Origin: Eucommia ulmoides
Lineage: Eukaryota; Streptophyta; Magnoliopsida; Garryales; Eucommiaceae
Direction: 5' to 3'
Length of the DNA stretch: 64,000 nt
NCBI GenBank assembly: GCA_016647705.1
Contig: CM028330.1
Coordinates: 51,138,897 to 51,202,896, forward strand
Numbering within the stretch: the first letter of the stretch is position 1; each line of letters opens with the position of its first letter. Made by a program: the position numbers and the translations under genes. Below, piece by piece: positions 45,928 to 57,375 of the stretch. A model generated the notes under the pieces. It ran no database searches and was not told where the DNA came from. It saw nothing but the letters and a program-made list of their open reading frames with translations.

Positions 45928-48597
45928 TCACACCTCAAACTCGGGCTTTGAATCAAGGCCCCGAGACCTGATTTTTCTTATTCCTTGATGCTTAATTTTA
46001 TTTACTTACCTAATCTTACTAAGTGTGTTTTTTTCTAGCATCGATTTGTTTTACAGTTACCAAGTATGCTTAGCAGATGTTACTAACTAATTAAACACTT
46101 GATACTACCATGGTGAAATTTTGCAATAAAAACTAACTAAATTATTGGATTGAGCCTCTATACCTATAGAGCCCTTAGCAGCATCATTAGACACATAGTT
46201 AATAAAGTTTACAAACCAACAGTCCAAATGTTTGGGTCCTACATGGCCCATTATTGCATGCCATGCTTAAGAATAAAAAAGTCCATAGCGACATAAAGTA
46301 CCAAAATGGTCCAAATACACCAAAGCTAGAAACTTGATATAGCACACTTTCAGACCGGAGTTCACTCTTGCTCACTATCCTGTGCACTACCTGAGGATGG
46401 AAGGAAAAAGGGGCGGTGAGCTCAACGTGCTCAGTAGGGAAATCCATCCATTTCGTACCTTTTTTTAATTTTTATAGAACATACGTGATTATAATAAAAT
46501 AATATCCTGACTGGAACTTTATAAATAAAATAATATATAATGCACACACATCGTAATAAAACATGCACTTATAAAATTCGAGTAGAGCAATTAAAACACA
46601 TACACAACAAATGTATTACTACGATATTTGGTGATCGAATCGTACCACTGGGAATCTATATCATCCAGTGAGATACTCACGTAACCTGAAGTATCCCCTA
46701 TGCAGGTTCAAGGATTTGCACTCAAGGTCAGCTCCACGCTGACCCAATCTCGTCGGTTCTCATATGATATCATCGCAATAATACCCAGCCAGATATATTT
46801 AATACACAAGTATATATTCCTTTTATATTACCAGATTTGCCCAAAATTTAGCTTTTTACTACAAATCCAATTTTATTTGAAAGCACATTTTACAAATAAG
46901 CACACAAAAATACATACATATAATGCATGCTAAAAGCACGTAAGAGAATGAATAGAATTCTCTACCTCGAGATGCGGGTGGTCATCTAGCAATCTCGAAT
47001 CACCCTACTTCAACTCACCCAGTTGTTGGAATCAAAGATTAAACATCCTTTCATTAATATCAGCACTTTATGCACAGACCCTTAATATCCTATTATTTCT
47101 TAAAGGGGTATGATGCGTTGTGAGAGCATGCCCATATTATTTAGTTTATAAAAAGATATTTGTTTTTATATGACATGAGAGCAATTTACTGTGAGCAATC
47201 AGGTTTCCAATTCATTTTACCAGAGTTGAAAATCTTTTTCTGCTCTTTTTATATTTTTCTATGAAAATAGACCTCTTAAGCTTTATCAGCTTTCGATTTT
47301 TCTATATTTAGTTATGATTTTTCGAAGTTCAGTAAACAAAGCTGACAGAATCTTACGGGATTATATTCAGCTATGTTTCAGGGTCTATAAAGGTACCATA
47401 TAAAGTTTAAAACACAGCATATAATAGCTTAAAATAATCCTCATCGAGTCTAATTTCATTTGTAACAAGTTTCATATTTTTCTGATTTTTCTATGAAGTG
47501 TTATGAATTTTTGAAGATAGGTTGTTCAGATGAACCGAATGCAGAATTAGAAACGTCCAGATTCGATTCTTCAATTCTTTTTGATACCCATTGCTCCTAA
47601 ACTATGTTTTTGACTTTCCTAAGGCCTAGAGTTCATCCCAAACCAATATACAACCTTTCTAATTCATTTAAGGTTTATTTACATCATGGTTTTCTCAGAT
47701 TTTCTCTCTCAAAACCGAAAACAACAAAAGTTAAGTTCTAAACCATATTTTAAAAAGAAAATCAGATTTTATGCATAGTGATTTCACCCAAATATCATGT
47801 TTAATTCAACCTAACCAACTCATACTTGACCTAATCCAACTTTTACTAGATTTAATCCAAATATACTTTACATCTTAACCTTTGGAATTATAAAAATTCA
47901 TGCTAGAACTCTTAATAAAAAAAAAAAAAAAATAGGTTTAGGACCTTACCAAATTTGAGCTTAATCCTCCACCAAGACTTGATTTCAACTGTGGATTCTT
48001 CTCAAATTTCTTTCTCCAAATCTCTCAAGAACCTTCTTCTCCCTTTCCCTCTCATGGTCACTCTCTTTCCCTCTTCTCTTCTTTTCCTTTCTTCACGTTG
48101 AAGGAGAAGGCAAAAAAGGGTTTTTGTCTTGGTTCCTTGCCTTTTCACATTTCATCTAGAGTTACTTTTTTTTCCTTTTTCTTTTTTCTTTCTAGATATA
48201 GGGTAGGGTTATGGGTCATAGATACTAATACTTAAGTTAGTGGGTATGGATCTTAACTTGGGTATTGCCGTATTGGGTCATCTCGAAAATAATTTTAGGT
48301 TTTTCTAATACAAATTGGGATCTAACTATTTATATTGGGTTTTATAATATATCAATTTTCGCATCTTTTATTTATGGTATTTTAAAAATAGTTTTAAGTG
48401 GTCCAAATGTACACTTTGGGCCAAAAATCATGTGTCTAAACATGGTGGACCATTGGATAATTTAATTTTAAGTTACTTCCATTAATTTGGCACCTAAATT
48501 TTGTGATTTTCACTAGAGAATTTTAATTGCACCAAAACTTTTATTTAATTGCTATCACAATTTTATAATTCTAATTTCTAAAATCAAGAATGTTACG
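45928..48597 (-). mobile_element. Ty3/gypsy 3' LTR, minus strand
   Basis: It runs from TGTCACACCTCAAACTCGGG (plus strand) to the pol end at 48597. On the minus strand it follows the purine tract and starts TAACATTCTTG. It is non-coding. 47990-48491 is repeated in inverted orientation at 50118-50586. Confidence 0.65.
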
Positions 48598-50090
48598 ATT
48601 CTACCCCCTTAAAGAATTTCGTCCTCGAAATTCAAGACCTACCTTAATTGTCGAACAAGTACGGATACTTCTCGCGCATATCTAATTCTAGCTCCCAAGT
48701 TGCCTTAACTTGCCCGTGATGATGCCATGGCACCTTCACGAGAGATATCTCACGCTTCCGCAAGGATTTCACCTTCCAACCCAGAATCTGTTGAGGCATT
48801 TCCTCATATGAAACATCTCCTTGGATCGGAATATCCTGCCACTATTTCACGTGAGAAGGGTCCGGCTCATGCTTTTGTAGCATAGATACATGCAATACGT
48901 CATGCACATGTGACAACTCATGAGGTAAGGCTAGACGGTAGGCGACTTCTCCAATTTTTTCCGTAATTTCAAAGGGTCTGATATACCTTAGAGCCAATTT
49001 TCCCTTCACACCAAATCAAGAAATTCCCTTACGAGGTTATACTCGTAGAAATATGAGATCGCCTACTTGGAACTCCAAAGGTGTCCTTCTCTTATCAATG
49101 TAGCCCTTTTGTCGATCTTGAGCTATCTTGAGTTGTTCTCGGATGAACTTGATATTTTCTGTGGTTTCTTCAATCAGATTTGGACCGATGGTAATCCGCT
49201 CCTATATCTCCGCCCAACAAGTAGGAGACCGGCATGGTCGTCCATAGGGTGCCTCGTATGGTACCATGTCAATGCTAGTCTGGTAGCTATTATTGTAACT
49301 GAACTCTACCAACGGCAAATGCTCACTCCAGCTACCCTTGAAATCCAAGATACACGCTTACAACATATCCTCTAAGATCTAAATTATTGTCTTAGATTGC
49401 CCATCAGTTTGGGGATGAAATGCAGTGTTGAACTGGAGCTGTATGCTAAGGGCTTTCTCGAAGCTCTTCCAAAACTTGGCTGTGAATCGAGGATCTCGAT
49501 TAGAAACGATTGATAGCGGAACCCCGTGCGATTTCACAATCCGGTCTATGTAAAGCTTGCTTAGCCCCTCGAAGTGAACTACTTTTGTCAACCAATCCAC
49601 TATCACCCATATAGCATCAAATCCTTCAGGAGTTCTTGGCAATCCAGTTACAAGATCCATAGTGACATGGTCCCACTTCCACTCAGGGATGGGTAGTGGT
49701 TGTAGGGCTCCCTTTGGTCATTGATGTTCAATTTTAACTTGCTGACAGGTCAAACATTGAGCGACATATTGAGCTACTTCATTCTTCATGCCACTCTACC
49801 AATAATGTCTCTTCATATCTAGATATATCTTGTCACTACCAGGATGCACGGTGAAATGGGTTTTTTGTGCTTCATCCATTATGGCTTGTTTTAGCTGTTG
49901 ATTATCTGGAACAACTATTCTCTTTCTGAAATGGAGAGATCCATCCGGATAAATCTCCCATCCCTCAAAATATTCGCCATTCTGGATTCTTCTCTATATT
50001 TTATAAAGTGTATCGTCTTGGTACTGATTCTCCTTAATGATCTGCAGGAGTGATAAGGTAACAATGGTGTTGTAGATGAAGGCTTGGTTA
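48598..50090 (-). pseudogene. Chromovirus Ty3/gypsy integrase with chromodomain, broken
   Basis: Minus-strand order: integrase zinc-binding segment (FTVHPGSDKIYLDMKRHYW and CLTCQQVK, 49740-49900), core with MDLVTGLPRTPEGFDAIWVI and FHPQTDGQSKT (49379-49660), then YNNSYQ, PYGRPCRSP, and the tail with LRYIRPFEI. The segment DVSYEEMPQQILGWKVKSL with WHHHGQVKATWELE (about 48640-48825) is a chromodomain, so the element is a Del/Tekay-type chromovirus. Stops (for example near 49720) and a short deletion in the core (between VVHF and LSKLYID) break it. It is inserted in the copia leader. Confidence 0.85.
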
Positions 50091-50117
50091 TAATTCTCGG
50101 TGTATTGGAGATTGTAA

Positions 50118-50586
50118 ATTAATGGAATTAACATAAAATTAAATTATCCAATGGTCCACCATAGTTTGGACACATGATTTTTGGCCCAAAATGTACATTT
50201 GGACACTTATGACTTTTAAAAATACCACAAATAAAAGATGCGAAAATTGATAGATTATAAAACTCAATATAAATAATTAGATCCCAAGTTGTATTAGAAA
50301 AACCTAAAATTAATTTCGAGATGACCCAATACCTAAGTTAAGATCCATATCTATTAACTTAAGTATTAGTATTCATGACCCAAGACCCTACCCATATCTA
50401 GAAAAAAATAAAATCTCTAGATGAAATGTGAAAGGGCAACGAACCAAGACAAAATCCCCTTTTTGTCTTCTCCTTCAAAGTGAAGAAAGGAAAAGAAGAG
50501 GAGAGGGAAAGAGAGCAACCGTGAGAGGGAAAGGGAGAAGAAGGTTCTCGGGAGATTTGGAGAAAGAAATTTGAGAAGAATCCACA
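50118..50586 (+). repeat. Inverted fragment of the Ty3/gypsy LTR
   Basis: It is the reverse complement of 47990-48491 with scattered differences (for example CCAATGGTCCACCATAGTTT here against GTGGACCATTGGATAATTTA there). Normal LTRs of one element would have the same orientation, so this points to a rearrangement or a second insertion. Confidence 0.85.
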
Positions 50587-50589
50587 CAC

Positions 50590-51045
50590 CCACTTAGACC
50601 CAACTTGTGCGAATTATGCCCCGGTCCAACGTGTCACAATTGTATTACTCAATGGGGCGAATTTCTATGCATGGTCTCACTTTATCTGCCCCTACCTTGG
50701 TGCAAAACGTAAGACCAGATTGCTTGTAGGCACTGAGCCAATGTCAGATATCAACGATCCTAAGTTTGCTCAATGGGATGTAGATAATTGTACCATCCTA
50801 AGATGGATTTTTAATTCCATGGAGGAACAGATCTATAGTATGTTTCATATTCCACGAGACAGTTAAAGGATTATGGTCTGCTCTCACGAAGATATATGCC
50901 CACTCTAGCAACAAATGACAAATCTTTGAGCTCTATCGTGAGATCTCTCACGCCTCTAAGCATCCATGGGATTATTAGTTGCTGACTACATCGGGTACCT
51001 TCAGACTCGGTGGGAAAAACTTGGGCAGTATTGACCAGTCTCTCC
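50590..51045 (+). pseudogene. Copia gag remnant, plus strand
   Basis: [21 protein letters not shown] then KRKTRLLVGTEPMSDINDPK and [14 protein letters not shown] match the gag of the intron copia element. It restarts the element cut at 45927. Stops follow the IYSMF block. Confidence 0.75.
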
Positions 51046-51162
51046 CTTTGTGGCTATTGGGCCAGAGTTGTTGTAACTTGGGCTTTGATACCAGTGTAGG
51101 GTGGTCTCTTCCTATGTGGCTATTGAGTCAGAGTTGTTGTAATCTGCGCTCTGATACCACCT
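51046..51162 (+). repeat. Duplicated segment with two primer-binding-site copies
   Basis: TGTGGCTATTG.G.CAGAGTTGTTGTAA followed by GGGCTTTGATACCA or GCGCTCTGATACCA occurs twice, about 69 bp apart. The second copy (51148-51159) is the exact complement of TGGTATCAGAGC and is adjacent to the LTR at 51163. Confidence 0.75.
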
Positions 51163-52252
51163 TGTTGGGAAAATCACCAATTAATTAAATTTATTTTTTC
51201 TCTTTATGTGATTAAAATAGGATTACCGATTTCAACACCCACAAATATTAACCAAGATAAACCAAGTAATAAATAAAGTAGGAGACACGATTTTTACGTG
51301 AAAAATCCTAAGACGGGGAAAAAAACCACGGGAATGAAGTTCGATATCAACTTCCACTATCACAAAAATAATGAGATTATAATTGTTCACACTTTCAAGA
51401 GAAAAACTCTTGAACCACCACATAAACATCATAAAAAATGGTAGATTCAACAGAAAATAATAAATATGGGTTTTGAGAGGAATACCGAATCACTAATTGA
51501 AAGAGGGTTACTGAAGATTAAGACCAATGAAAACGAAGTACTTGATGTCGAGAACAAACCCTTGAAATTTCAGCCCAATCGAAATTCGAATCACTGTTCG
51601 ATCGTCAAGCTGAAGTCGTTCTCTCTCTCATCTTCCTTTTCACTATACTTATTGCCACATGTAAAAAGTTTTCTGCCCACAACCAAGCTGTTGCCGTGTG
51701 TTTCTTTTTCTTCTACACAAGAAAGAAGGTTTCCACCACTTGAAAGGCTCCTTCCACAAGTTTTAAGAAACTAAGCCCAAGTGGACTTTTGGATTTCTTT
51801 TGGACTTTTGAAACAAAAAGAAACCCAAAAGCCCACTAGGGCTTAGATTCTTAAAACTTGCGGAAGGAGCCTTTTCAAAGGGTGGCAACCTTCTTTCTTG
51901 TGTATAAGAAAAAGAAACACACGGTGGTAGCTTGGTTGTGGGCAGAAAACTTGTTACATACGGCTGTCAGTATAGAAAGAAGGAAGAAGAGAGAGAACCA
52001 CTTCGGCTTGATGATGTGACAACAATTCAGATTACGATTGGGTTGAAATTTCAGGGGTTTGTTCTCGGTATCAAGTACTTCGTTTTCATTGGTCTTGATC
52101 TTCGGTAACCCTCTTCTAATTGGTGATTTGGTATTTCTCTCTAAACCCGTATTTATCGTTTTCCGTTGAATCCACCGTTTTCGGTGATGTTTATGTGGTG
52201 ATCTAAGTGTTTTTCTCTTAAAAATGTGAACAGTTGTAATCTCATTTATTCT
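51163..52252. repeat. Two LTRs joined head to head, large palindrome
   Basis: A minus-strand LTR (51163 to about 51800, end CCCAACA beside the primer-binding site) meets an inverted partner (about 51812-52252). From about 51361 to 52252 the arms of about 415-440 bp are reverse complements of each other (for example GGGTTACTGAAGATTAAGAC against GATCTTCGGTAACCC). The centre (about 51800-51815) is 10-20 bp of unpaired sequence. Chance ORFs occur in the arms. Confidence 0.85.
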
Positions 52253-53710
52253 TCAAAGATCTCTTGTTTTAAGAAGTTGTATCAAGTCATAAGTGTAGTT
52301 CTCATGTAAAGATTTCATCTCTTCTTGTATGATTTTACTCCACTCATTTTTGTTTTCACTCGACATGGCTTCTTCATAGCTTTGTGGCTCTCTCCTATCT
52401 GTAAGCATCACATACTCGGCAGTTCACATGCTTGCTTGAAAATAGGTATAAAAAGTACATCTCTTAATTCGGCGCCATATGCTCGCCAGATTAAACCAAT
52501 GCCATAACTCCAATGAAGAATCCTCAACTGCATTGATATTTCCTTTAGCCAATCTCGCTTGCATCACATACAAATTACTTAATTTATTGCCTCTAACCAA
52601 CACCAAAGAACCTCTGGTGAGTTTCCATTTTCCTTCACCAAAATTATTACTAAAATCTTCGCCGTCTAGCTATCCGGTGGAGATCAAATTGAGCTGAATA
52701 TCAGGAACATGTCTGACATCTTTAAGTAACAATTTGCAACCGATACCGGTTTCTAGATGAATGTCTCCCATGCTAATGATTTTGGGTGCACCATCATTCC
52801 CCATCCTTACATAGCAAAGTCACTGCTAGTGTAAGATGAGAAGTAACGTGAAATGAGGCACTCGAATCAATCACCCAATTGATGTCCTGGCATTCAAGGT
52901 TGACACAACCATCTTCATAAAGAATCACAATATTTCCATCAGTAAGAACTGCATTAGTCTCCTTATCTTATTTGTTCTTTTCAGTTCGGTTTTTAGATTG
53001 TTCCCTTTTCAATATTTTGCATTCTCGGATCATGTGTCTTGACTTGTTGCAGTGGAAACACCTGAAGTCCTTTTTACCTTTCGATCTACCTCTCAATTTG
53101 TCAAATTTCTCATTATTACGAGAATTCCTGCTTTCGCTTCTCCCTCGTTTTTATTTTTATTTTCAGTAACCAATGTTTGCGATTCTAAGGATGAGCCCTC
53201 CTCTTTCCTCATTCCCTTTTCATTAATGAGACGGTTTTTTACCATATTAATTATTAACTTTCAATCTAGCGCCGAATTGTTGAGTGATATTCTGTGCGTT
53301 TCCTAGCTATTAGGTAATGTTTTGAGAAGTAGTAATGGTTGTACTTCATCTTACAAAATAAGTTTCATAATAATCAACTGATTAATAAGGACTTGAAAAT
53401 TATTCATGTGATCAGCTCTATTTTGTCTATCCTTATAGGTCAAGTGAACAATTCTCTTAATCACATTAGTCAGTCTTATTCAATCCAATTTTTCGGTCTT
53501 ACAAAAAACTTTAAATTTTTTCCACAATTCATCAACTTTGGTTTAATTAATAACATGTCAGTACACACTCTTATCAATCCATTAACGAATGTAACCAATT
53601 GTTTTTGTGCATTATCTCCCATTGTTCATTACTTTTGTCACTTGGTTTACTCGCATCTTTTAAAGGCAAATAAAAATCCTTATTATAAAGGATATCCATC
53701 ATTCTAGATT
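52253..53710 (-). pseudogene. Tnt1-like copia gag-protease remnant, minus strand
   Basis: Gag residues near 53340-53700 in shifted frames, then a CCHC zinc knuckle CFHCNKSRHMIREC (about 53010-53060), protease INWVIDSSASFHVTSH (about 52840-52890), and preintegrase text KLLLKDVRHVPDIQLNLIS and LTRGSLVLVRGNKLSNLYV. Stops and frameshifts break it, and the integrase and later parts are missing. Confidence 0.8.
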
Positions 53711-54300
53711 TTCAAATTGCATAATTAGCCGATATCAATATCCGGATATGGATCATAATTTACGATTAGATATCTGAACCTGATAATTCCATTAATAAAT
53801 GGATCGGATTTGGATTTTGGTAGATCAAAACCCAATTTGTTTATCCGGATATGGATCATAATTCACGATCAGATAATTCGTTTATGACCATAAATGGATC
53901 GGATATGGATTTTGATCCATCCGATTTGACAATAATTCAATCAAAGTAATAATTATATGATATAAATAAAAATATATTACTTATATATTATATATCTACA
54001 TTACTATTTTTCTATACATAATTTGATATACATTACATAATAATGATAAAAATTATATGTTAAATTGCTAGTGCATATATATGATCATAATTATAGTTAA
54101 CATATTTTAACAAAATAATATAACAAAGTGTAAAATCCATCCATGATCTGAATCCGAGCTTGATCAAAGAATACAATTTAACGACCCTTTTGGGACCCCA
54201 ACTCGATAACCCGATTACTTAACGGATCAGATATGGATCACGTGCAACTTGATCCGAATCTGATCTATGTACATGCCTCTGTCTGAGGCATGAATTGCTT
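53711..54300. repeat. GGATATGGATC-type degenerate tandem repeat
   Basis: TCCGGATATGGATCATAATT at 53741 recurs at 53844 (period 103 bp). More degenerate GGATCGGATATGGAT and GATCCGAATC words continue to about 54260. It is AT-rich and non-coding. Confidence 0.65.
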
Positions 54301-54766
54301 ATGCTTTTTTTTCCTTCCACTCTGATTCGTGTCCAGTTTAACGTAATGCTCGAAAAATTAAAACCAGTCTCATTTTCATATTACGTGCAATCTATTTGGA
54401 CTTGTGATCATAATCATAATCGTATGTTTTACTTTTAAATTTGAATAGTTTCTGCATAAGCTTTTTGATGTCTTTGGTGTTTTACCATCTAGTATTAAGT
54501 TGTACACTTCTTTTTCAACACCTATTTTGACTGTTGTCTCCATTTTCATCTCCCATCATTCTTCTATCCTTGAAAAAATTTATCCATTCTGGTTTTAGCA
54601 TTTGTTTTTTTTTTTGTTTTTTCTCAACAAGAAAAACAAAAAATCTTTGATTCAAAAGCATGATTTTGGCGTGCTCATAAACCGGATACTTGAGTTTGGT
54701 CAAGTTTCTACTGAAAAATAACATTCTCTTACGGGAACTTTTCGATGGTTTCATTTTTACTTCCTT
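54301..54766. other. Intergenic, no gene seen
   Basis: AT-rich with T runs. The minus-strand ORF at 54515-54754 is lysine-rich low complexity and has no family signature. Confidence 0.5.
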
Positions 54767-55034
54767 TTAGATTGCACTCACTGGCAAAGAGATGGAGGAG
54801 CGTTTGATCTCGGAAGTCTCAGAAAAATTGGCAGTCAATAAGATTGAAGAGAGACCCTTCTTTTTTTTTTTTTATTTGTCCGAATCGACAAATAGGCCAT
54901 CGAGCAATGTATGGAAGGAGAAAAAAGAACGCAGCCACCTGAATATCCTTTTTAAACGTTTGTTTTATGGAACACTTGTATTGATGTAGATTGCTATTGC
55001 CATTTTCCACTGGTAAAAAAAAATTGAGGAATAA
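54767..55034 (+). other. Possible orphan exon with poly-A signal
   Basis: CTTCCTTTTAG (acceptor-like) is followed by an open frame IALTGKEMEERLISEVSEKL with non-biased codon use. It continues into a T run, stops about 54987, and AATAAA occurs at 55031-55036. It could be a terminal or 3' UTR exon, for example of an upstream plus-strand gene, or a decayed gene fragment. I do not recognise the peptide. Confidence 0.25.
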
Positions 55035-55340
55035 ATGAAGTTTGATTTCAATCAGCTCTCTTGATTTTCTGTAAAATGGTAATCTCAGAGCTTAAGCGTG
55101 ATTGTGGATTCATCTACCTTTTTGGCAAAAAAAATAAAAATAAAATCATATTGGTATTTGGCATGTGAATATTGCACAATATATTACCAAAAGTGAGAAC
55201 ATATATAATAACATACATAATATTGGGGGATGGTCTTATTTCTTTGTTAATCAGGATTCGATTTTTTTAGAGAACACTTCGGGAATTAAATCTTAAATTT
55301 AATCATGAATGCATCAGGGCGATATGGGAGTGTGTTTTTA

Positions 55341-55506
55341 AGATCGTCTTTACTTTAAAACCTAAAAAAAAATATTTAAAAATCAGGCATATGCCAAGGA
55401 AAGTCCCAATAAAAATCCAAATAAGATCGTCTTTACTTTAAAACCTAAATTTTTTTTTTTAAAAATCAGGCAGATGCCAAGGAAAGTCCCAATAAAAATC
55501 CAAAAA
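55341..55506 (+). repeat. 83-bp tandem duplication
   Basis: AGATCGTCTTTACTTTAAAA at 55341 recurs at 55424, and the downstream GCCAAGGAAAGTCCCAATAA is shared as well. Confidence 0.9.
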
Positions 55507-56819
55507 CTTGAAGGTGCCATTTGGTTTGTGTCTCTGTTCCAGAAAAGCACAGAAGAAGAACATGACAACAAAAATAAACTATTCCTGTGGTTTTAGAACA
55601 AATTTTTTGAATCAAATGGAATCTTTTTAATGGCAGGCACATAACATACAAAGGCCTTGTTTGTTAAGTATTTTTGTTTTCGGTCTATATTTTTTAAAAA
55701 TTGGGAACATAAATAAAAATTAAAAAATAAAAGAATTTATTTATGTTCCTAGATTTTGCTTTCCATTCTAAGTTTTGAAATAGAAATTTGAGAAAAATAT
55801 TAAACTATCGCCATAACGCATTCTCAATGCATGATGCAAAACAAGATTGTCTTGCGTACGTGGTATTATATTAGATCTTCAAAACTCTGACTAAATTGAG
55901 AAAATATTCAAAGATTCTCGTGCATCACATCTCCAACTCACATTATCCTACTTTGTCAAGTTAACTCCACAAGTTAACAAAAATTTCAATTTCATGTGTC
56001 ACATGGTACACCACATGACCATTAAATATTTTTTTAACTACGCAACAAACCTAGATAAAGCTTGAGCTTTCTCGAGGCAAGTTAAAGAGAAGATCACAAC
56101 ATTGCTAGTAATTACTCATGCTTAAAGTTACACTACAATGTTTTTCTAATAAAAAAAAAAAAAAACTAATTTTATGTATGTAAAATTATAATTTTACAAT
56201 GTAATTAATTAAAAATTTGGGTGGACTCTATGAACCAATCAAAGTCATAAATATACAGATGCTAAAATTTTATATATATATATATAATCTATGTAAGAGC
56301 CAAAACTGCTAAAGGGCATTTCATCCAGCGTGAGCATCTCGATAATCGAGAATGCGACATGGCATACCCGAAAACCCTAAGAAATTTATTGGAAAGAAGG
56401 TTGGATTCACCCCGAAAAAAGTGATCCAAAAATGGATTTGATCTAAAGTTTCAGAGTATGTCCAACCAAAGATTTTACCTATCCAATAGTAAAATCCTAC
56501 AAATAAAGGCTGAGATCAGATCAGTATTCAAAAGCTTAAGCGCATCTTGCAAAACAGATATAAGACAATGGATATCATCAACCAATTGAGACTGATTGAA
56601 GTGTAATGAAAATATTTTTTAAATTAAATGATTGAGATTTAATCCACACCTGCTTTAATAGATCAGTCGTTCTACTGACAAAAAAACAATATACGGAACC
56701 TAAATTGTCTGGATTATAAGATTGCAATGAAATAATTCATAAATATCCCTGAAGAAAAAAAAAACTTGCTTATTTGCTCTGGCCAAACAAAGCCAGAGCA
56801 GTCTCATACAAGATCAAAG
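55507..56819. other. Intergenic, no gene seen
   Basis: AT-rich unique-looking sequence with A runs at about 56151 and TA repeat at about 56272. It has no ORF over 60 codons with any family likeness. Confidence 0.5.
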
Positions 56820-56837
56820 CTATCTCGTACAAGATCA

Positions 56838-57183
56838 TTTATTTGTGTCATAAATACAGTTACAAAACAAAATTATTACAGATTGTTTCTCCCCAACTTA
56901 GTTGAGATGAGAATACGTTACGGGGGGAAAAAATACACAGAAACTGCCACAAGTGAAGGCCCGTTCAGCTCCGCCAACCTGGGCAGTCAGGATTTGTACA
57001 TCAAACTTTTTCATACTTCTACTACTTTCTTAGCCCTCAACCAACCTGTTGAAATGATGGATTTTCCATCTGCCTACTGTACAACTTACAGGCTTCTTAA
57101 CCTAACTGGAAATAAGCAATCAAACTCACTACTGCCTTCATAAAGGGATTGCTCATTACTGTTAGAAAAGCAGAGGCTGATAT
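56838..57183 (-). other. Likely 3' UTR of a minus-strand gene
   Basis: Downstream of the stop at 57184 the minus strand has GTAATAATTTTGTTTTGTAA and then AATAAA (complement of 56838-56843), the usual plant arrangement of far-upstream element and poly-A signal. The plus-strand ORF across it is antisense and looks like chance. Confidence 0.5.
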
Positions 57184-57239
57184 TCAGATTTCTGCATCAT
57201 CAGCCGTGTATTTTGTGGAATATTCGACTCCAGGATCGC
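57184..57239 (-). CDS. Putative last coding exon of a minus-strand gene
   Basis: The acceptor CACCTGCAG precedes it. In phase with the next exon upstream it gives DPGVEYSTKYTADDAEI and TGA (57184-57186). The intron between the two exons (57240-57348) is 109 bp, a normal plant intron. The earlier part of the gene would lie to the right, perhaps past the copia element. The family is not recognised. Confidence 0.45.
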
Positions 57240-57348
57240 CTGCAGGTGAATACTAACAATTAGAAAACTCGGGATATTGAGATATAAAACTTGAGAGAGA
57301 TGGTGATGGATGAGTATGCATTACTGCAAAACGATTCAGTTGATAAAC

Positions 57349-57375
57349 GTTCCGGTGAAGTGCTCCTCCTGTAGT
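57349..57375 (-). CDS. Putative penultimate exon with RS-like residues
   Basis: 27 nt after a strong polypyrimidine acceptor (TGCTTTTACTCTTCTTGCAG) encode YRRSTSPER. Joined in frame to the last exon, it gives an open tail. The donor GTTTAT is weak. RSTSPER hints at an arginine/serine-rich protein such as a splicing factor, but this is too little to name it. Confidence 0.4.

Noticed and set aside
49067..49375. 102-codon plus-strand ORF
   Set aside because: It is a shadow of the gypsy integrase, which is coded on the minus strand here.
56766..57143. 125-codon ORF, plus strand
   Set aside because: It is antisense to what looks like a 3' UTR with poly-A signal, and has no family likeness.
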